DNA from: WTGU01 sp965242855
GTDB taxonomy: Bacteria > Pseudomonadota > Alphaproteobacteria > UBA828
Direction: 5' to 3'
DNA length: 64,000 bases
Assembly (NCBI GenBank): GCA_965242855.1
Contig: OZ251509.1
Location: 992,001-1,056,000 of the forward strand
The position numbers and the translations under genes were made by a program. Every line of letters begins with the position of its first letter. Positions within the stretch are counted from its first letter, which is position 1. This document shows, piece after piece, positions 20,019 to 28,856 of this stretch. Under the pieces are notes generated by a model. The model saw only the letters and a program-made list of their open reading frames with translations, did not search any database and was not told the origin of the DNA.

Positions 20019-20563
20019 AGGCCGAGGCTGTCGGGTTGCCGGGCGCGGTGCTTCCCGCGGGTGAGACCCAAGACCAAGCCCTCGCGCTCGTCGGCGAGGC
20101 GTTGAGCGACAGGGGGTTCGTGGTTGCCAAGCTCGACCGGATCGTCAATTGGGCACGCACCGGATCCCTCTGGCCGATGACCTTCGGCCTTGCTTGCTGC
20201 GCCGTCGAGTTCATGCAAACGATCGCTTCGCGTTACGATATCGACCGGATCGGCATGGTGCCGCGTGCCAGCCCCCGGCAATCGGACGTGGTGATCGTCG
20301 CCGGAACGCTCTGCAACAAAATGGCACCCGCCTTCCGGCGGGTCTATGACCAGATGCCAGAGCCCCGCTACGTCATCTCAATGGGAAGCTGCGCTAACGG
20401 CGGCGGCTACTACCATTATTCGTACTCGGTCGTGCGCGGCTGTGATCGCGTCGTTCCGGTCGACGTCTACGTTCCCGGCTGTCCACCCACCGCCGAGGCG
20501 CTGCTTTACGGCATCATGCAATTGCAGCGGAAGATCAGGCGGACCGGGACCATCGCGCGCTAG
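20009..20563 (+). CDS. nuoB: NADH-quinone oxidoreductase subunit B
   Basis: NuoB carries the terminal N2 [4Fe-4S] cluster that reduces quinone. The 184-residue product has the cluster ligands in LACCAVEFMQ, GSCANGGGYY and VPGCPPTAEAL. The ATG at 20009 overlaps the nuoA stop by 10 bp; longer upstream frames run through nuoA and are rejected. Confidence 0.97.
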   Translation: MGVKAEAVGLPGAVLPAGETQDQALALVGEALSDRGFVVAKLDRIVNWARTGSLWPMTFGLACCAVEFMQTIASRYDIDRIGMVPRASPRQSDVVIVAGTLCNKMAPAFRRVYDQMPEPRYVISMGSCANGGGYYHYSYSVVRGCDRVVPVDVYVPGCPPTAEALLYGIMQLQRKIRRTGTIAR

Positions 20564-20585
20564 TGCGTCTGTGGAGAAAGCGGGG

Positions 20586-21215
20586 ATGGACAAGGCTGGC
20601 CTGCGCGACCTGGGTGAGCACGTCTCGGCCAATCTGAGCGACTACGTGTACGCGGTGTCGGTTTCGCGCGGCGAGCTGGCCGTGGAGGCCCGCGCCGACC
20701 AGATCGTGCGTGTTCTCAAGTTCCTGCGGGACGACGCGACCTGCCGTTTCGAGCAGCTCGTCGATCTGTGCGGGGTCGATTACCCCGAACGAGAGCCGCG
20801 CTTCGACGTCGTCTATCACCTGCTCAGCATGAGCAACAACCAGCGCTTGCGCCTCAAAGTCGGCGTTGGTGAGGACGGGCTCGTTCCGTCGGTTACGGAG
20901 GTCTATCCCTCCGCCGGGTGGTGGGAGCGCGAGGCTTGGGATCTATATGGCATCCAGTTTTCCGACAATTCCGACTTGCGCCGGCTTCTGACAGACTATG
21001 GGTTCGAAGGCCATCCCTTGCGCAAGGATTTCCCGCTCACCGGTCATGTCGAGCTCCGTTACGACAACGAACAGAAGCGGGTGGTCTACGAGCCGGTGAA
21101 GTTGACGCAGGAGTTTCGGCGCTTCGACTTTCTGAGCCCTTGGGAGGGTGCGCGGTACCCGTTGCCGGGCGACGAGAAGGCGACCTCGACAAACGGGGCC
21201 GGACGAGAGCCGTGA
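20586..21215 (+). CDS. nuoC: NADH-quinone oxidoreductase subunit C
   Basis: NuoC is the 30-kDa peripheral-arm subunit packed against NuoD. The 209-residue product contains the signature EREAWDLYGIQFSDN and GHPLRKDFPLTG. The ATG at 20586 is the first giving a family-like N-terminus. It ends in a 4-bp GTGA overlap with nuoD. nuoC and nuoD are separate here rather than fused as in E. coli. Confidence 0.96.
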   Translation: MDKAGLRDLGEHVSANLSDYVYAVSVSRGELAVEARADQIVRVLKFLRDDATCRFEQLVDLCGVDYPEREPRFDVVYHLLSMSNNQRLRLKVGVGEDGLVPSVTEVYPSAGWWEREAWDLYGIQFSDNSDLRRLLTDYGFEGHPLRKDFPLTGHVELRYDNEQKRVVYEPVKLTQEFRRFDFLSPWEGARYPLPGDEKATSTNGAGREP

Positions 21216-22390
21216 GCGAGCGCCAGATCCGCAACATGACGGTCAATTTCGGCCCGCAACACCCGGCAGCCCATGGTGTCCTTCGCCTCGTGCTCGAAAT
21301 GGATGGTGAGGTGGTCGAGCGTGCCGACCCGCATATCGGTCTGCTGCACCGGGGCACGGAGAAGCTGATCGAGCACAAGACCTACCTTCAGGCAGTGCCC
21401 TATTTTGACCGGCTCGACTACGTCGCGCCGATGAACCAGGAACACGCCTTCGCGCTCGCCGTCGAGGCTCTTCTCGACCTCGAGATCCCCCGGCGCGCGC
21501 AGTACATCCGGGTACTCTACAGCGAAATATCACGCATTGCAAACCACCTCATGAACATCTGCACTATGGCTCTCGATGTGGGCGCCATGACGCCCTTCTT
21601 CTGGGGTTTCGAGGAGCGTGAGCGCACCATGGAGTTCTACGAGCGGGCTTCGGGTGCCCGACTCCATGCCGCCTATTTCCGACCCGGCGGCATCGCCTGC
21701 GACCTCACCGACGACCTCCTCGCCGACATCGGGAAATGGAACGCACGCTTGCCGCGAGTCATCGACGACATCGAAAACGTGCTGACTGAGAACCGCATCT
21801 TCAAGCAGCGCACCGTCGACATCGGCCGCCTGAGCCCGCAAGAGATCTTCGGCTGGAGCTTGACGGGACCCGTATTGCGCGCCTCCGGCGTTTCGTGGGA
21901 CCTGCGCCGCAACCAGCCCTATGAAGTCTACAGCGAACTCGATTTCTCGGTACCCGTCGGCACCAACGGCGACTGCTACGAACGCTATCTTGTGCGCATG
22001 GAGGAGATGCGGCAGAGCGTGAAGATCATCGCGCAATGCCTCGACAAGATGCCGGGCGGGCCGGTCAAGGTCGAGGACAACAAGATCACGCCGCCGGCCC
22101 GGGGCGAGATGAAGAATTCGATGGAGGCGTTGATCCACCACTTCAAGCTCTACACTGAAGGCTATCACGTGCCTCCGGGCGAGGCCTACCGCGCAGTCGA
22201 GGCGCCGAAGGGGGAATTCGGCGTCTATCTCGTCGCCGACGGCACCAACAGGCCCTACCGCTGCAAGATCCGCGCCCCCGGCTTTGCTCATTTACAGGTG
22301 CTTGACCACATGAGCCGGGGCCACATGCTCGCCGATACGGTCGCGAATCTGGCGAGCATGGACATTGTCTTCGGGGAGATCGACCGATGA
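21212..22390 (+). CDS. nuoD: NADH-quinone oxidoreductase subunit D
   Basis: NuoD (49-kDa type) forms the quinone-binding pocket with NuoB. The 392-residue product begins from a GTG overlapping the nuoC stop and shows NFGPQHPAAHGVLRLVLE, HIGLLHRGTEKL, YFDRLDYVAPM and the C-terminal GHMLADTVANLASMDIVFGEIDR-type end. The conserved quinone-site His and Tyr lie in these blocks. It overlaps nuoE by 4 bp. Confidence 0.97.
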   Translation: MSERQIRNMTVNFGPQHPAAHGVLRLVLEMDGEVVERADPHIGLLHRGTEKLIEHKTYLQAVPYFDRLDYVAPMNQEHAFALAVEALLDLEIPRRAQYIRVLYSEISRIANHLMNICTMALDVGAMTPFFWGFEERERTMEFYERASGARLHAAYFRPGGIACDLTDDLLADIGKWNARLPRVIDDIENVLTENRIFKQRTVDIGRLSPQEIFGWSLTGPVLRASGVSWDLRRNQPYEVYSELDFSVPVGTNGDCYERYLVRMEEMRQSVKIIAQCLDKMPGGPVKVEDNKITPPARGEMKNSMEALIHHFKLYTEGYHVPPGEAYRAVEAPKGEFGVYLVADGTNRPYRCKIRAPGFAHLQVLDHMSRGHMLADTVANLASMDIVFGEIDR

Positions 22391-22974
22391 GCGCCACTGC
22401 CGGCGCGGAGAGCTTCGCGTTCACGCCCGAGAACCGCGCCGAGGCGGAAGCCGTGATCGCGAAATACCCGCTCGGTCGCCAGGCGAGCGGCGTTCTGCCG
22501 TTGCTCGATTTGGCGCAGCGGCAAAACGGCGGCTGGCTCTCACGCGCCGCGATGGAGCACGTCGCGGCTCTGCTCGACATGGCCGCAATCCGGGTCTACG
22601 AGGTCGCGACCTTCTACACGATGCTGAACCTCGAGCCGGTCGGCCGTTACCATATTCAGCTCTGCCGCACGACGCCTTGCTGGCTTCGCGGCGCGGACGG
22701 GCTGCGCGATGTTTGCCGTGAAGAGCTCGGGATCGAGCCGGGCGCCACCACGCCGGACGGCCTGTTCACGCTGACCGAGGTGGAGTGCCTCGGCGCCTGC
22801 GTCAACGCGCCCATGGTGCAGATAAACGACCACTTCTACGAGGATCTCGACCCGGCCCGCATGAAGAAGGTCCTGCGCGCCTTCGCGGCCGGCACGCTGC
22901 CCGAACCGGGCCCGCAAACCGGCCGTCAGACCTCAGCGCCCGCTTCGGGGCCAACCACCTTGACGGGGCCTTGA
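22387..22974 (+). CDS. nuoE: NADH-quinone oxidoreductase subunit E
   Basis: NuoE (24-kDa type) holds the N1a [2Fe-2S] cluster beside NuoF. The 195-residue product has the thioredoxin-like cluster ligands in CRTTPCW and ECLGACVNAP, plus YEVATFYTMLNLEP. A Pro/Thr/Gly-rich tail of about 30 residues follows the domain and has low complexity. Overlaps with nuoD and near-contact with nuoF indicate tight coupling. Confidence 0.96.
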   Translation: MSATAGAESFAFTPENRAEAEAVIAKYPLGRQASGVLPLLDLAQRQNGGWLSRAAMEHVAALLDMAAIRVYEVATFYTMLNLEPVGRYHIQLCRTTPCWLRGADGLRDVCREELGIEPGATTPDGLFTLTEVECLGACVNAPMVQINDHFYEDLDPARMKKVLRAFAAGTLPEPGPQTGRQTSAPASGPTTLTGP

Positions 22975-22976
22975 GG

Positions 22977-24266
22977 ATGCTTGCCGACTCCGATCGGATA
23001 TTCACCAACCTCTACGGCTTCGGCGACTGGCGGCTTGCCGGCGCCCGCGCGCGCGGGGATTGGGACGGCACCGCCGCGCTGATGGCCAGGGGGCACGACT
23101 GGATCACGGATCAGGTCAAGGCCTCGGAGCTCCGCGGGCGCGGCGGCGCCGGCTTCCCGACTGGTTTGAAGTGGTCGTTCATGCCGAAGGAGGAGAGTCT
23201 CGCCCGCCCGCATTATCTCGTCGTCAACGCCGACGAGAGCGAACCCGGCACCTGCAAGGACCGGGACATGATGCGCCACGATCCACATAAGTTGGTCGAG
23301 GGCTGCCTGCTCGCTGGATTCGCGATGCGCGCCCATGTTGCCTACATCTACATCCGAGGCGAGTTCTACGACGAGGCGGTTCGGCTCCAGGCGGCGATCG
23401 ACGAAGCCTACGACGCGGGTCTCGTCGGCCGGGATGCGTGCGGCAGTGGCTGGTCCTTTGACGTCTATCTCCATCGGGGCGCCGGTGCCTATATCTGCGG
23501 CGAGGAGACCGGGCTCCTAGAGAGTCTGGAGGGCAAGCCCGGGCGGCCGCGCCTGAAGCCGCCGTTTCCGGCGGCAGTCGGCCTCTACGGCTGCCCGTCC
23601 ACTGTCAACAATGTCGAAACGATCGCCGTCGTCCCCACCATTCTTCGCCGCGGCGCCGGGTGGTTCGCTGGCCTCGGGCGGCCGAAGAACACAGGAACCA
23701 AGGTCTTCTGCATCTCCGGCCACGTCAATCAGCCGTGTAACGTCGAGGAGGAGATGGGAATCCCGATGCGTGAGCTGATCGAACGGCATGCTGGCGGCGT
23801 GCGCGGCGGCTGGGACAATCTGCTGGCGGTGATCCCCGGCGGTGCCTCCGTTCCGCTGCTGCCGAAGGCGATTTGCGACGACGTGCCGATGGATTTCGAC
23901 TCTCTGGCGAAGGTCCGGTCGGGGCTCGGCACGGCGGCCGTCATCGTGATGGACAGGACGGCCGACGTGGTCGAAGCGATCGCGCGGCTCTCCCATTTCT
24001 ACATGCACGAGAGCTGCGGCCAGTGCACGCCCTGCCGGGAGGGCACCGGCTGGGTCTATCGCGTCATGCGGCGTTTGGTCGAAGGCCAAGCGTCGTTGGA
24101 AGAGATCGACACGCTGTGGGACGTGGTGGGGCAAATCGAAGGGCACACGATCTGCGCTTTGGGCGATGCCGCCGCTTGGCCGGTGCAGGGGTTGATCCGC
24201 CATTTCCGGCCCGAGCTCGAGCGCCGCATTCACACGGCCGCCGGCGTCGCGGCCGCTGCTACTTGA
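22977..24266 (+). CDS. nuoF: NADH-quinone oxidoreductase subunit F
   Basis: NuoF (51-kDa type) binds NADH, FMN and the N3 [4Fe-4S] cluster. The 429-residue product has the NADH-binding RGRGGAGFPTGLKW, FMN-binding NADESEPGTCKDR, GAYICGEETGLLESLEG, and cluster ligands in ESCGQCTPCREG with a later Cys in HTICALGDA. The ATG at 22977 begins MLADSDRIFTNLYG, the standard N-terminus. Confidence 0.97.
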   Translation: MLADSDRIFTNLYGFGDWRLAGARARGDWDGTAALMARGHDWITDQVKASELRGRGGAGFPTGLKWSFMPKEESLARPHYLVVNADESEPGTCKDRDMMRHDPHKLVEGCLLAGFAMRAHVAYIYIRGEFYDEAVRLQAAIDEAYDAGLVGRDACGSGWSFDVYLHRGAGAYICGEETGLLESLEGKPGRPRLKPPFPAAVGLYGCPSTVNNVETIAVVPTILRRGAGWFAGLGRPKNTGTKVFCISGHVNQPCNVEEEMGIPMRELIERHAGGVRGGWDNLLAVIPGGASVPLLPKAICDDVPMDFDSLAKVRSGLGTAAVIVMDRTADVVEAIARLSHFYMHESCGQCTPCREGTGWVYRVMRRLVEGQASLEEIDTLWDVVGQIEGHTICALGDAAAWPVQGLIRHFRPELERRIHTAAGVAAAAT

Positions 24267-24276
24267 GCGCCGACCG

Positions 24277-26337
24277 ATGCCGACACTCACCATCGACGGC
24301 GTCGAGATCACGGTCGAGGCAGGCTCGACGGTGATGCAGGCCTGTGTGCAGGCCGGCAAGGAGATCCCGCATTTCTGCTACCACGACCGGCTCTCGATCG
24401 CCGGCAACTGCCGCATGTGCCTCGTGGAGATGGAAAAATCGCCCAAGCCGATCGCATCCTGCGCCATGCCCGCGGGCGACGGCATGGCGATCCGAACGGA
24501 CACACCATCGGTGCGGAAGGCACGCGAGGGGGTGATGGAGTTCCTGCTTATCAACCACCCGCTCGACTGCCCGATCTGCGACCAGGGCGGCGAGTGCGAT
24601 CTTCAGGACCAAGCGATGGCCTATGGTCGTCATTTCAGCCGCTTCGACGAGGGAAAGCGCGCGGTTCGCGACAAGGACATCGGGCCGCTGATCGAAACCA
24701 TCATGACACGCTGTGTCCACTGCACGCGCTGCATCCGTTTCGCCGACGAGATCGCGGGCGTCGAGGAGCTGGGCGCGGTGTTCCGCGGCGAACACATGGA
24801 AATCGGCACCTATGTTGAGAAGACGGTCGGCTCCGAGCTCAGCGGCAACATGATCGACCTGTGCCCGGTCGGCGCGTTGACCTCCAAGCCCTATGCTTTC
24901 GTCGCCCGCTCATGGGAACTCAGGACCGTCGAGACCATCGATGTGCTGGACGCGGTCGGCTCGAACGTCCGGGCGGACTCGCGCGGTCCCGAGGTTTTGC
25001 GGGTAGTGCCGCGGCTCCACGAGGACGTGAACGAGGAGTGGCTCTCCGACAAGAGCCGTTTCGCCTATGACGGGCTGCGCCGCCGGCGCCTCGACCGCTG
25101 CTACGTCCGCCGCGACGGCAGGTTGGAGGCTGCGGGCTGGACGGAGGCGTTCGACGCGATAGCGGAGGCCGCAGACGGCCTCGACGGTTCGGCGATCGGC
25201 GCGGTGGTGGGCGATCTGGCCGATTGCGAATCGATGACGGCGCTCGCCGACCTGATGGTCGCGCTGGGCTCGCCCAATCTGGATTGCCGCCAGGACAGCG
25301 CGACGCTCGATCCCGGGTGCCGTGCCTCCTACCTCTTCAACACGACGATCGCCGGGATCGAGGAAGCCGACGCCATCCTTCTGATCGGTACCAACCCGCG
25401 CTGGGAGGCAGCGCTTGTGAATGCGCGCATCCGCAAGCGCTGGCGCCGGGGCGGGCTCGATGTCGGCGCGGTCGGCCCCCACGTGGGGCTCACCTATCCT
25501 TGTATCCCGATCGGCGCCGGACCGCTGAGCCTGATGGATCTCGCGGCGGGGAAACACGATTTCGCCGACAGCCTCGGGGCGGCCGAAAGGCCCATGATGG
25601 TCGTCGGCATGGGAGCGCTGGCGCGGCCGGACGGTGCCGCGGTGCTCGCCGCCGCGCGGGCGCTCGCCGAGGCGACGGGCATGATCGCTGACGACTGGAA
25701 CGGCTTCAACGTGCTGCACACCGCTGCCGCCCGCGTCGGCGGCCTCGACCTCGGTCTGGTTCCGGGCGAGGGCGGGCGCGACACCCGGGCGATCTGCGAA
25801 GGCGCCGAATCCGGCACGATACGTTTCCTCTACTTGCTGGGCGCGGACGAGCTCCCGCTCGACCGGCCGCAAGACTGCTTCGTGGTCTACCAGGGTCACC
25901 ACGGCGATGCCGGCGCGCGCATCGCCGACGTGGTCCTCCCAGGCGCCGCCTGGACGGAGAAGCCGGGCACCTACGTCAATCTCGAGGGCCGGCCGCAGCG
26001 CGCCTATCCGGCGACCGCGCCACTCGGTGAGGCGCGGGAGGACTGGCGCATCCTGCGGGCGCTTTCCGGCCATCTCGGTGAGCCGCTTGCCTGCGACACG
26101 CTGGAGGAGCTGCGCGCGCGCATGGCCGCGCGGGCCCCGTGGCTATCTGGAATCGATCGAATCGAACGGGCGCCATGGGGGGCTTTCGGCGCCCGGGGAG
26201 CCGTGGACGATCGGCCTTTCGCGAGCCCGGTCGTCGATTTCTATCGGACCGATCCGGTGACCCGCGCCTCCGAGACCATGGCTCGGTGCAGCGCGGCGTT
26301 CGTCGCCGACGCCGGAAAGACCGGGACCGATGGCTGA
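24277..26337 (+). CDS. nuoG: NADH-quinone oxidoreductase subunit G
   Basis: NuoG (75-kDa type) carries the N1b, N4 and N5 clusters. The 686-residue product has an N-terminal [2Fe-2S] ferredoxin domain (PHFCYHDRLSIAGNCRMCLVE within residues 29-50), the His/Cys cluster region DCPICDQGGECDLQDQ, the CVHCTRCIRF block, and a long molybdopterin-oxidoreductase-like C-terminal domain without a bound pterin. It overlaps nuoH by 8 bp. Confidence 0.96.
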   Translation: MPTLTIDGVEITVEAGSTVMQACVQAGKEIPHFCYHDRLSIAGNCRMCLVEMEKSPKPIASCAMPAGDGMAIRTDTPSVRKAREGVMEFLLINHPLDCPICDQGGECDLQDQAMAYGRHFSRFDEGKRAVRDKDIGPLIETIMTRCVHCTRCIRFADEIAGVEELGAVFRGEHMEIGTYVEKTVGSELSGNMIDLCPVGALTSKPYAFVARSWELRTVETIDVLDAVGSNVRADSRGPEVLRVVPRLHEDVNEEWLSDKSRFAYDGLRRRRLDRCYVRRDGRLEAAGWTEAFDAIAEAADGLDGSAIGAVVGDLADCESMTALADLMVALGSPNLDCRQDSATLDPGCRASYLFNTTIAGIEEADAILLIGTNPRWEAALVNARIRKRWRRGGLDVGAVGPHVGLTYPCIPIGAGPLSLMDLAAGKHDFADSLGAAERPMMVVGMGALARPDGAAVLAAARALAEATGMIADDWNGFNVLHTAAARVGGLDLGLVPGEGGRDTRAICEGAESGTIRFLYLLGADELPLDRPQDCFVVYQGHHGDAGARIADVVLPGAAWTEKPGTYVNLEGRPQRAYPATAPLGEAREDWRILRALSGHLGEPLACDTLEELRARMAARAPWLSGIDRIERAPWGAFGARGAVDDRPFASPVVDFYRTDPVTRASETMARCSAAFVADAGKTGTDG

Positions 26338-27346
26338 AACCGGGGTCTGGAACGCCTATTTCTACCCGTTGTTCCTGACGATCGGGTACGTCCTTGCCAT
26401 CGTGGTGCCTCTGCTGCTGGTGCTGGCGTTCGTGACCTACGCGGAGCGCAAGGTGTGGGCGGCGATCCAGCTACGCAAGGGGCCGAACGTGGTCGGTCCC
26501 TTCGGCCTCCTGCAACCGGTGGCGGACGGGATCAAGTGTCTGTTCAAGGAGACCATCATTCCCGCCGGTGCCAACCACATGCTGTTCGTGCTCGCGCCGA
26601 TGATCACCTTCAGCCTGGGTCTGGTCGGCTGGGCCGTGATTCCGTTCGACAGCCATCTCGTGCTTGCCGACGTGAACGTCGGTCTGCTCTACCTGTTCGC
26701 GGTCTCGTCGCTCGGCGTCTACGGCGTCATCGTCGCCGGCTGGGCCAGCAACTCGAAATATGCCTTTCTCGGGTCGCTCCGTTCGGCAGCGCAGATGGTC
26801 TCCTACGAGGTTTCGATCGGCTTCGTTCTGGTGACGGTCCTGCTCTGCGTCGGTTCCCTCAACCTCAACGACATCGTCGAGGCGCAGAAGGGACTCTGGT
26901 TCTTCATCCCGCTGTTCCCAATGTTCGTCATCTATGTGGTTTCGGCGCTGGCCGAAACCAACCGCACGCCGTTCGACCTGCCGGAGGCGGAGGGGGAGCT
27001 GGTCGCCGGCTACCAAGTGGAATATTCCTCGATGACGTGGCTCCTGTTCATGATGGGCGAGTATGCCAACATCGTCCTCCTGAGCGGGCTCAGCGTAATC
27101 CTGTTTCTCGGCGGCTGGCTGCCGCCCTTCCGCGTCGAACCGCTGACCGATGTTCCCGGCGTGGTGTGGTTCCTGCTGAAGACGGCGGCGGTGGTCTTCT
27201 TCTTCACCTGGACCCGCGCGACTCTGCCGCGCTACCGCTACGATCAGCTGATGCGGCTGGGCTGGAAGGTGTTCCTGCCGGCGTCGCTGGCCATGGTGGT
27301 GATCGTCGCGGGCGCATTGCATCTGTTCGGCTGGCTGCCGCGGTAA
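26330..27346 (+). CDS. nuoH: NADH-quinone oxidoreductase subunit H
   Basis: NuoH is the eight-helix membrane subunit linking the quinone chamber to the proton pumps. The 338-residue product shows TYAERKVWAAIQLRKGPNVV near residue 35, the quinone-loop region AETNRTPFDLPEAEGELVAG, and FTWTRATLPRYRYDQLM near the end. It begins inside the nuoG stop region. Confidence 0.97.
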   Translation: MAETGVWNAYFYPLFLTIGYVLAIVVPLLLVLAFVTYAERKVWAAIQLRKGPNVVGPFGLLQPVADGIKCLFKETIIPAGANHMLFVLAPMITFSLGLVGWAVIPFDSHLVLADVNVGLLYLFAVSSLGVYGVIVAGWASNSKYAFLGSLRSAAQMVSYEVSIGFVLVTVLLCVGSLNLNDIVEAQKGLWFFIPLFPMFVIYVVSALAETNRTPFDLPEAEGELVAGYQVEYSSMTWLLFMMGEYANIVLLSGLSVILFLGGWLPPFRVEPLTDVPGVVWFLLKTAAVVFFFTWTRATLPRYRYDQLMRLGWKVFLPASLAMVVIVAGALHLFGWLPR

Positions 27347-27410
27347 TCGCTCTGGCGACCGCGGGCGGCCTGTGCTATGGCCGCGCCGGCCGCCAAATCG
27401 GGAGATCGCC

Positions 27411-27899
27411 ATGTTCGCGGGCAAGCAGACCGTTCGATCGTTGCTCCTGACCGAGCTGGCGGCCGGGCTCGGGGTCACCTTCGTGCGGATGTTCAAGCGC
27501 AAGGCGACGCTGAACTACCCCTACGAGAAAGGCCCGCTGAGCCCGCGATTCCGCGGCGAGCACGCGCTGCGCCGATATCCCAACGGCGAGGAGCGCTGCA
27601 TCGCGTGCAAGCTGTGCGAGGCCGTCTGCCCGGCGCAGGCGATCACCATCGAGGCAGAGCCTCGGGAGGACGGCAGCCGGCGGACGACTCGCTACGACAT
27701 CGACATGGTGAAGTGCATCTATTGCGGCTTCTGCCAGGAGGCCTGCCCGGTCGACGCCATCGTCGAGGGGCCGAATTTCGAGTTCGCCGCGGAGACCCGG
27801 GAGGAGTTGCTCTACAACAAGGAGAAACTGCTCGATAACGGCGACCGCTGGGAGCGGGAAATCGCGGCAAACCTAGTGACGGAGGCACCCTACCGCTGA
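27411..27899 (+). CDS. nuoI: NADH-quinone oxidoreductase subunit I
   Basis: NuoI holds clusters N6a and N6b. The 162-residue product has two CxxCxxCxxxCP ferredoxin motifs, CIACKLCEAVCP and CIYCGFCQEACP, after an amphipathic N-terminal helix. The ATG at 27411 is preferred to the GTG at 27372 because a GGAGAT Shine-Dalgarno sequence precedes it and it gives the usual family length. Confidence 0.97.
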   Translation: MFAGKQTVRSLLLTELAAGLGVTFVRMFKRKATLNYPYEKGPLSPRFRGEHALRRYPNGEERCIACKLCEAVCPAQAITIEAEPREDGSRRTTRYDIDMVKCIYCGFCQEACPVDAIVEGPNFEFAAETREELLYNKEKLLDNGDRWEREIAANLVTEAPYR

Positions 27900-27933
27900 G
27901 CCGAAGCGGGCGGGGGACGGGCGTCACGGTACG

Positions 27934-28563
27934 ATGATCATCCAGCCTATCGTGTTCTATGTCCTCGCCGTGGTGACGGTGGGGGCGGGCGTCATGGTCA
28001 TCGCGGCCCGCAACCCCGTCCACTCGGTGTTGTTCTTGATCCTGGCCTTCTTCAACGCGGCCGGGCTCTTCGTCCTGATGGGCGCCGAATTCCTCGCGAT
28101 GATTCTGGTCATCGTCTATGTCGGTGCCGTCGCCGTGCTCTTCATCTTCGTGGTCATGATGCTGAACATCAACTTCGCCGAATTGCGGGCGGGCTTCCTC
28201 CAGTATCTGCCGATCGGCGGCGCGGTCGGCGCGGTCCTGCTCGTGGAGTTGATCCTGGTCTTCGCCTCGGGCTCCATCGGTATTGAGGTGCCGGCCACGG
28301 TCGCCGCGCCTGCGCCGTCGGCGGAGCAGGTCACCAACACCCGGGCATTGGGCGACGTCCTCTACACGCGCTACGCCTATCTGTTCCAGGGTGCCGGCTT
28401 CATCCTGTTGGTCGCGATGATAGGCGCCATCGTGCTTACGCACCGCCGGCGCACCGACGTCCGGCGCCAGCGCATCGCCGACCAAGTGGCCCGGGATCCG
28501 AAAGCCGTCGTCCGCTTGGCCGACATCGAGCCGGGAGAGGAGGGGACGTGGAAATCGGATTGA
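27934..28563 (+). CDS. nuoJ: NADH-quinone oxidoreductase subunit J
   Basis: NuoJ is a five-helix membrane subunit with the pi-bulge helix involved in coupling. The 209-residue product begins MIIQPIVFYVLAVVTV and shows the conserved IVYVGAVAVLFIFVVMMLNI in helix 3. Its last 40 residues are a charged cytoplasmic tail. It overlaps the nuoK start by 16 bp. Confidence 0.95.
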   Translation: MIIQPIVFYVLAVVTVGAGVMVIAARNPVHSVLFLILAFFNAAGLFVLMGAEFLAMILVIVYVGAVAVLFIFVVMMLNINFAELRAGFLQYLPIGGAVGAVLLVELILVFASGSIGIEVPATVAAPAPSAEQVTNTRALGDVLYTRYAYLFQGAGFILLVAMIGAIVLTHRRRTDVRRQRIADQVARDPKAVVRLADIEPGEEGTWKSD

Positions 28564-28856
28564 GCCACTATCTGACGGTCGCGGCGATTCTTTTCACGCT
28601 GGGGGTCGTCGGCATCTTCCTCAACCGCAAGAACGTCATCGTCATCCTGATGGCGATCGAGCTGATGCTGCTGGCTGTTAACATCAATCTGGTCGCTTTC
28701 TCGACCTATCTCGGCGATATGGTGGGCCAAGTCTTCGCCATGCTTGTGCTCACGGTGGCCGCCGCCGAGGCGGCGATCGGCCTCGCTATCGTGGTGGTCT
28801 ATTTCCGCAACCGCGGCAGCATCGCCGTCGAAGACATCAACGTGATGAAGGGCTGA
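28548..28856 (+). CDS. nuoK: NADH-quinone oxidoreductase subunit K
   Basis: NuoK is a three-helix membrane subunit homologous to Mrp antiporter subunit C. The 102-residue product carries the functional glutamates in MAIELMLLAVNINLV and AAEAAIGLAIVVVYFR. A GTG start at 28548 overlapping nuoJ is used, giving MEIGLSHYL. Its stop shares a base with the nuoL start. Confidence 0.96.
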   Translation: MEIGLSHYLTVAAILFTLGVVGIFLNRKNVIVILMAIELMLLAVNINLVAFSTYLGDMVGQVFAMLVLTVAAAEAAIGLAIVVVYFRNRGSIAVEDINVMKG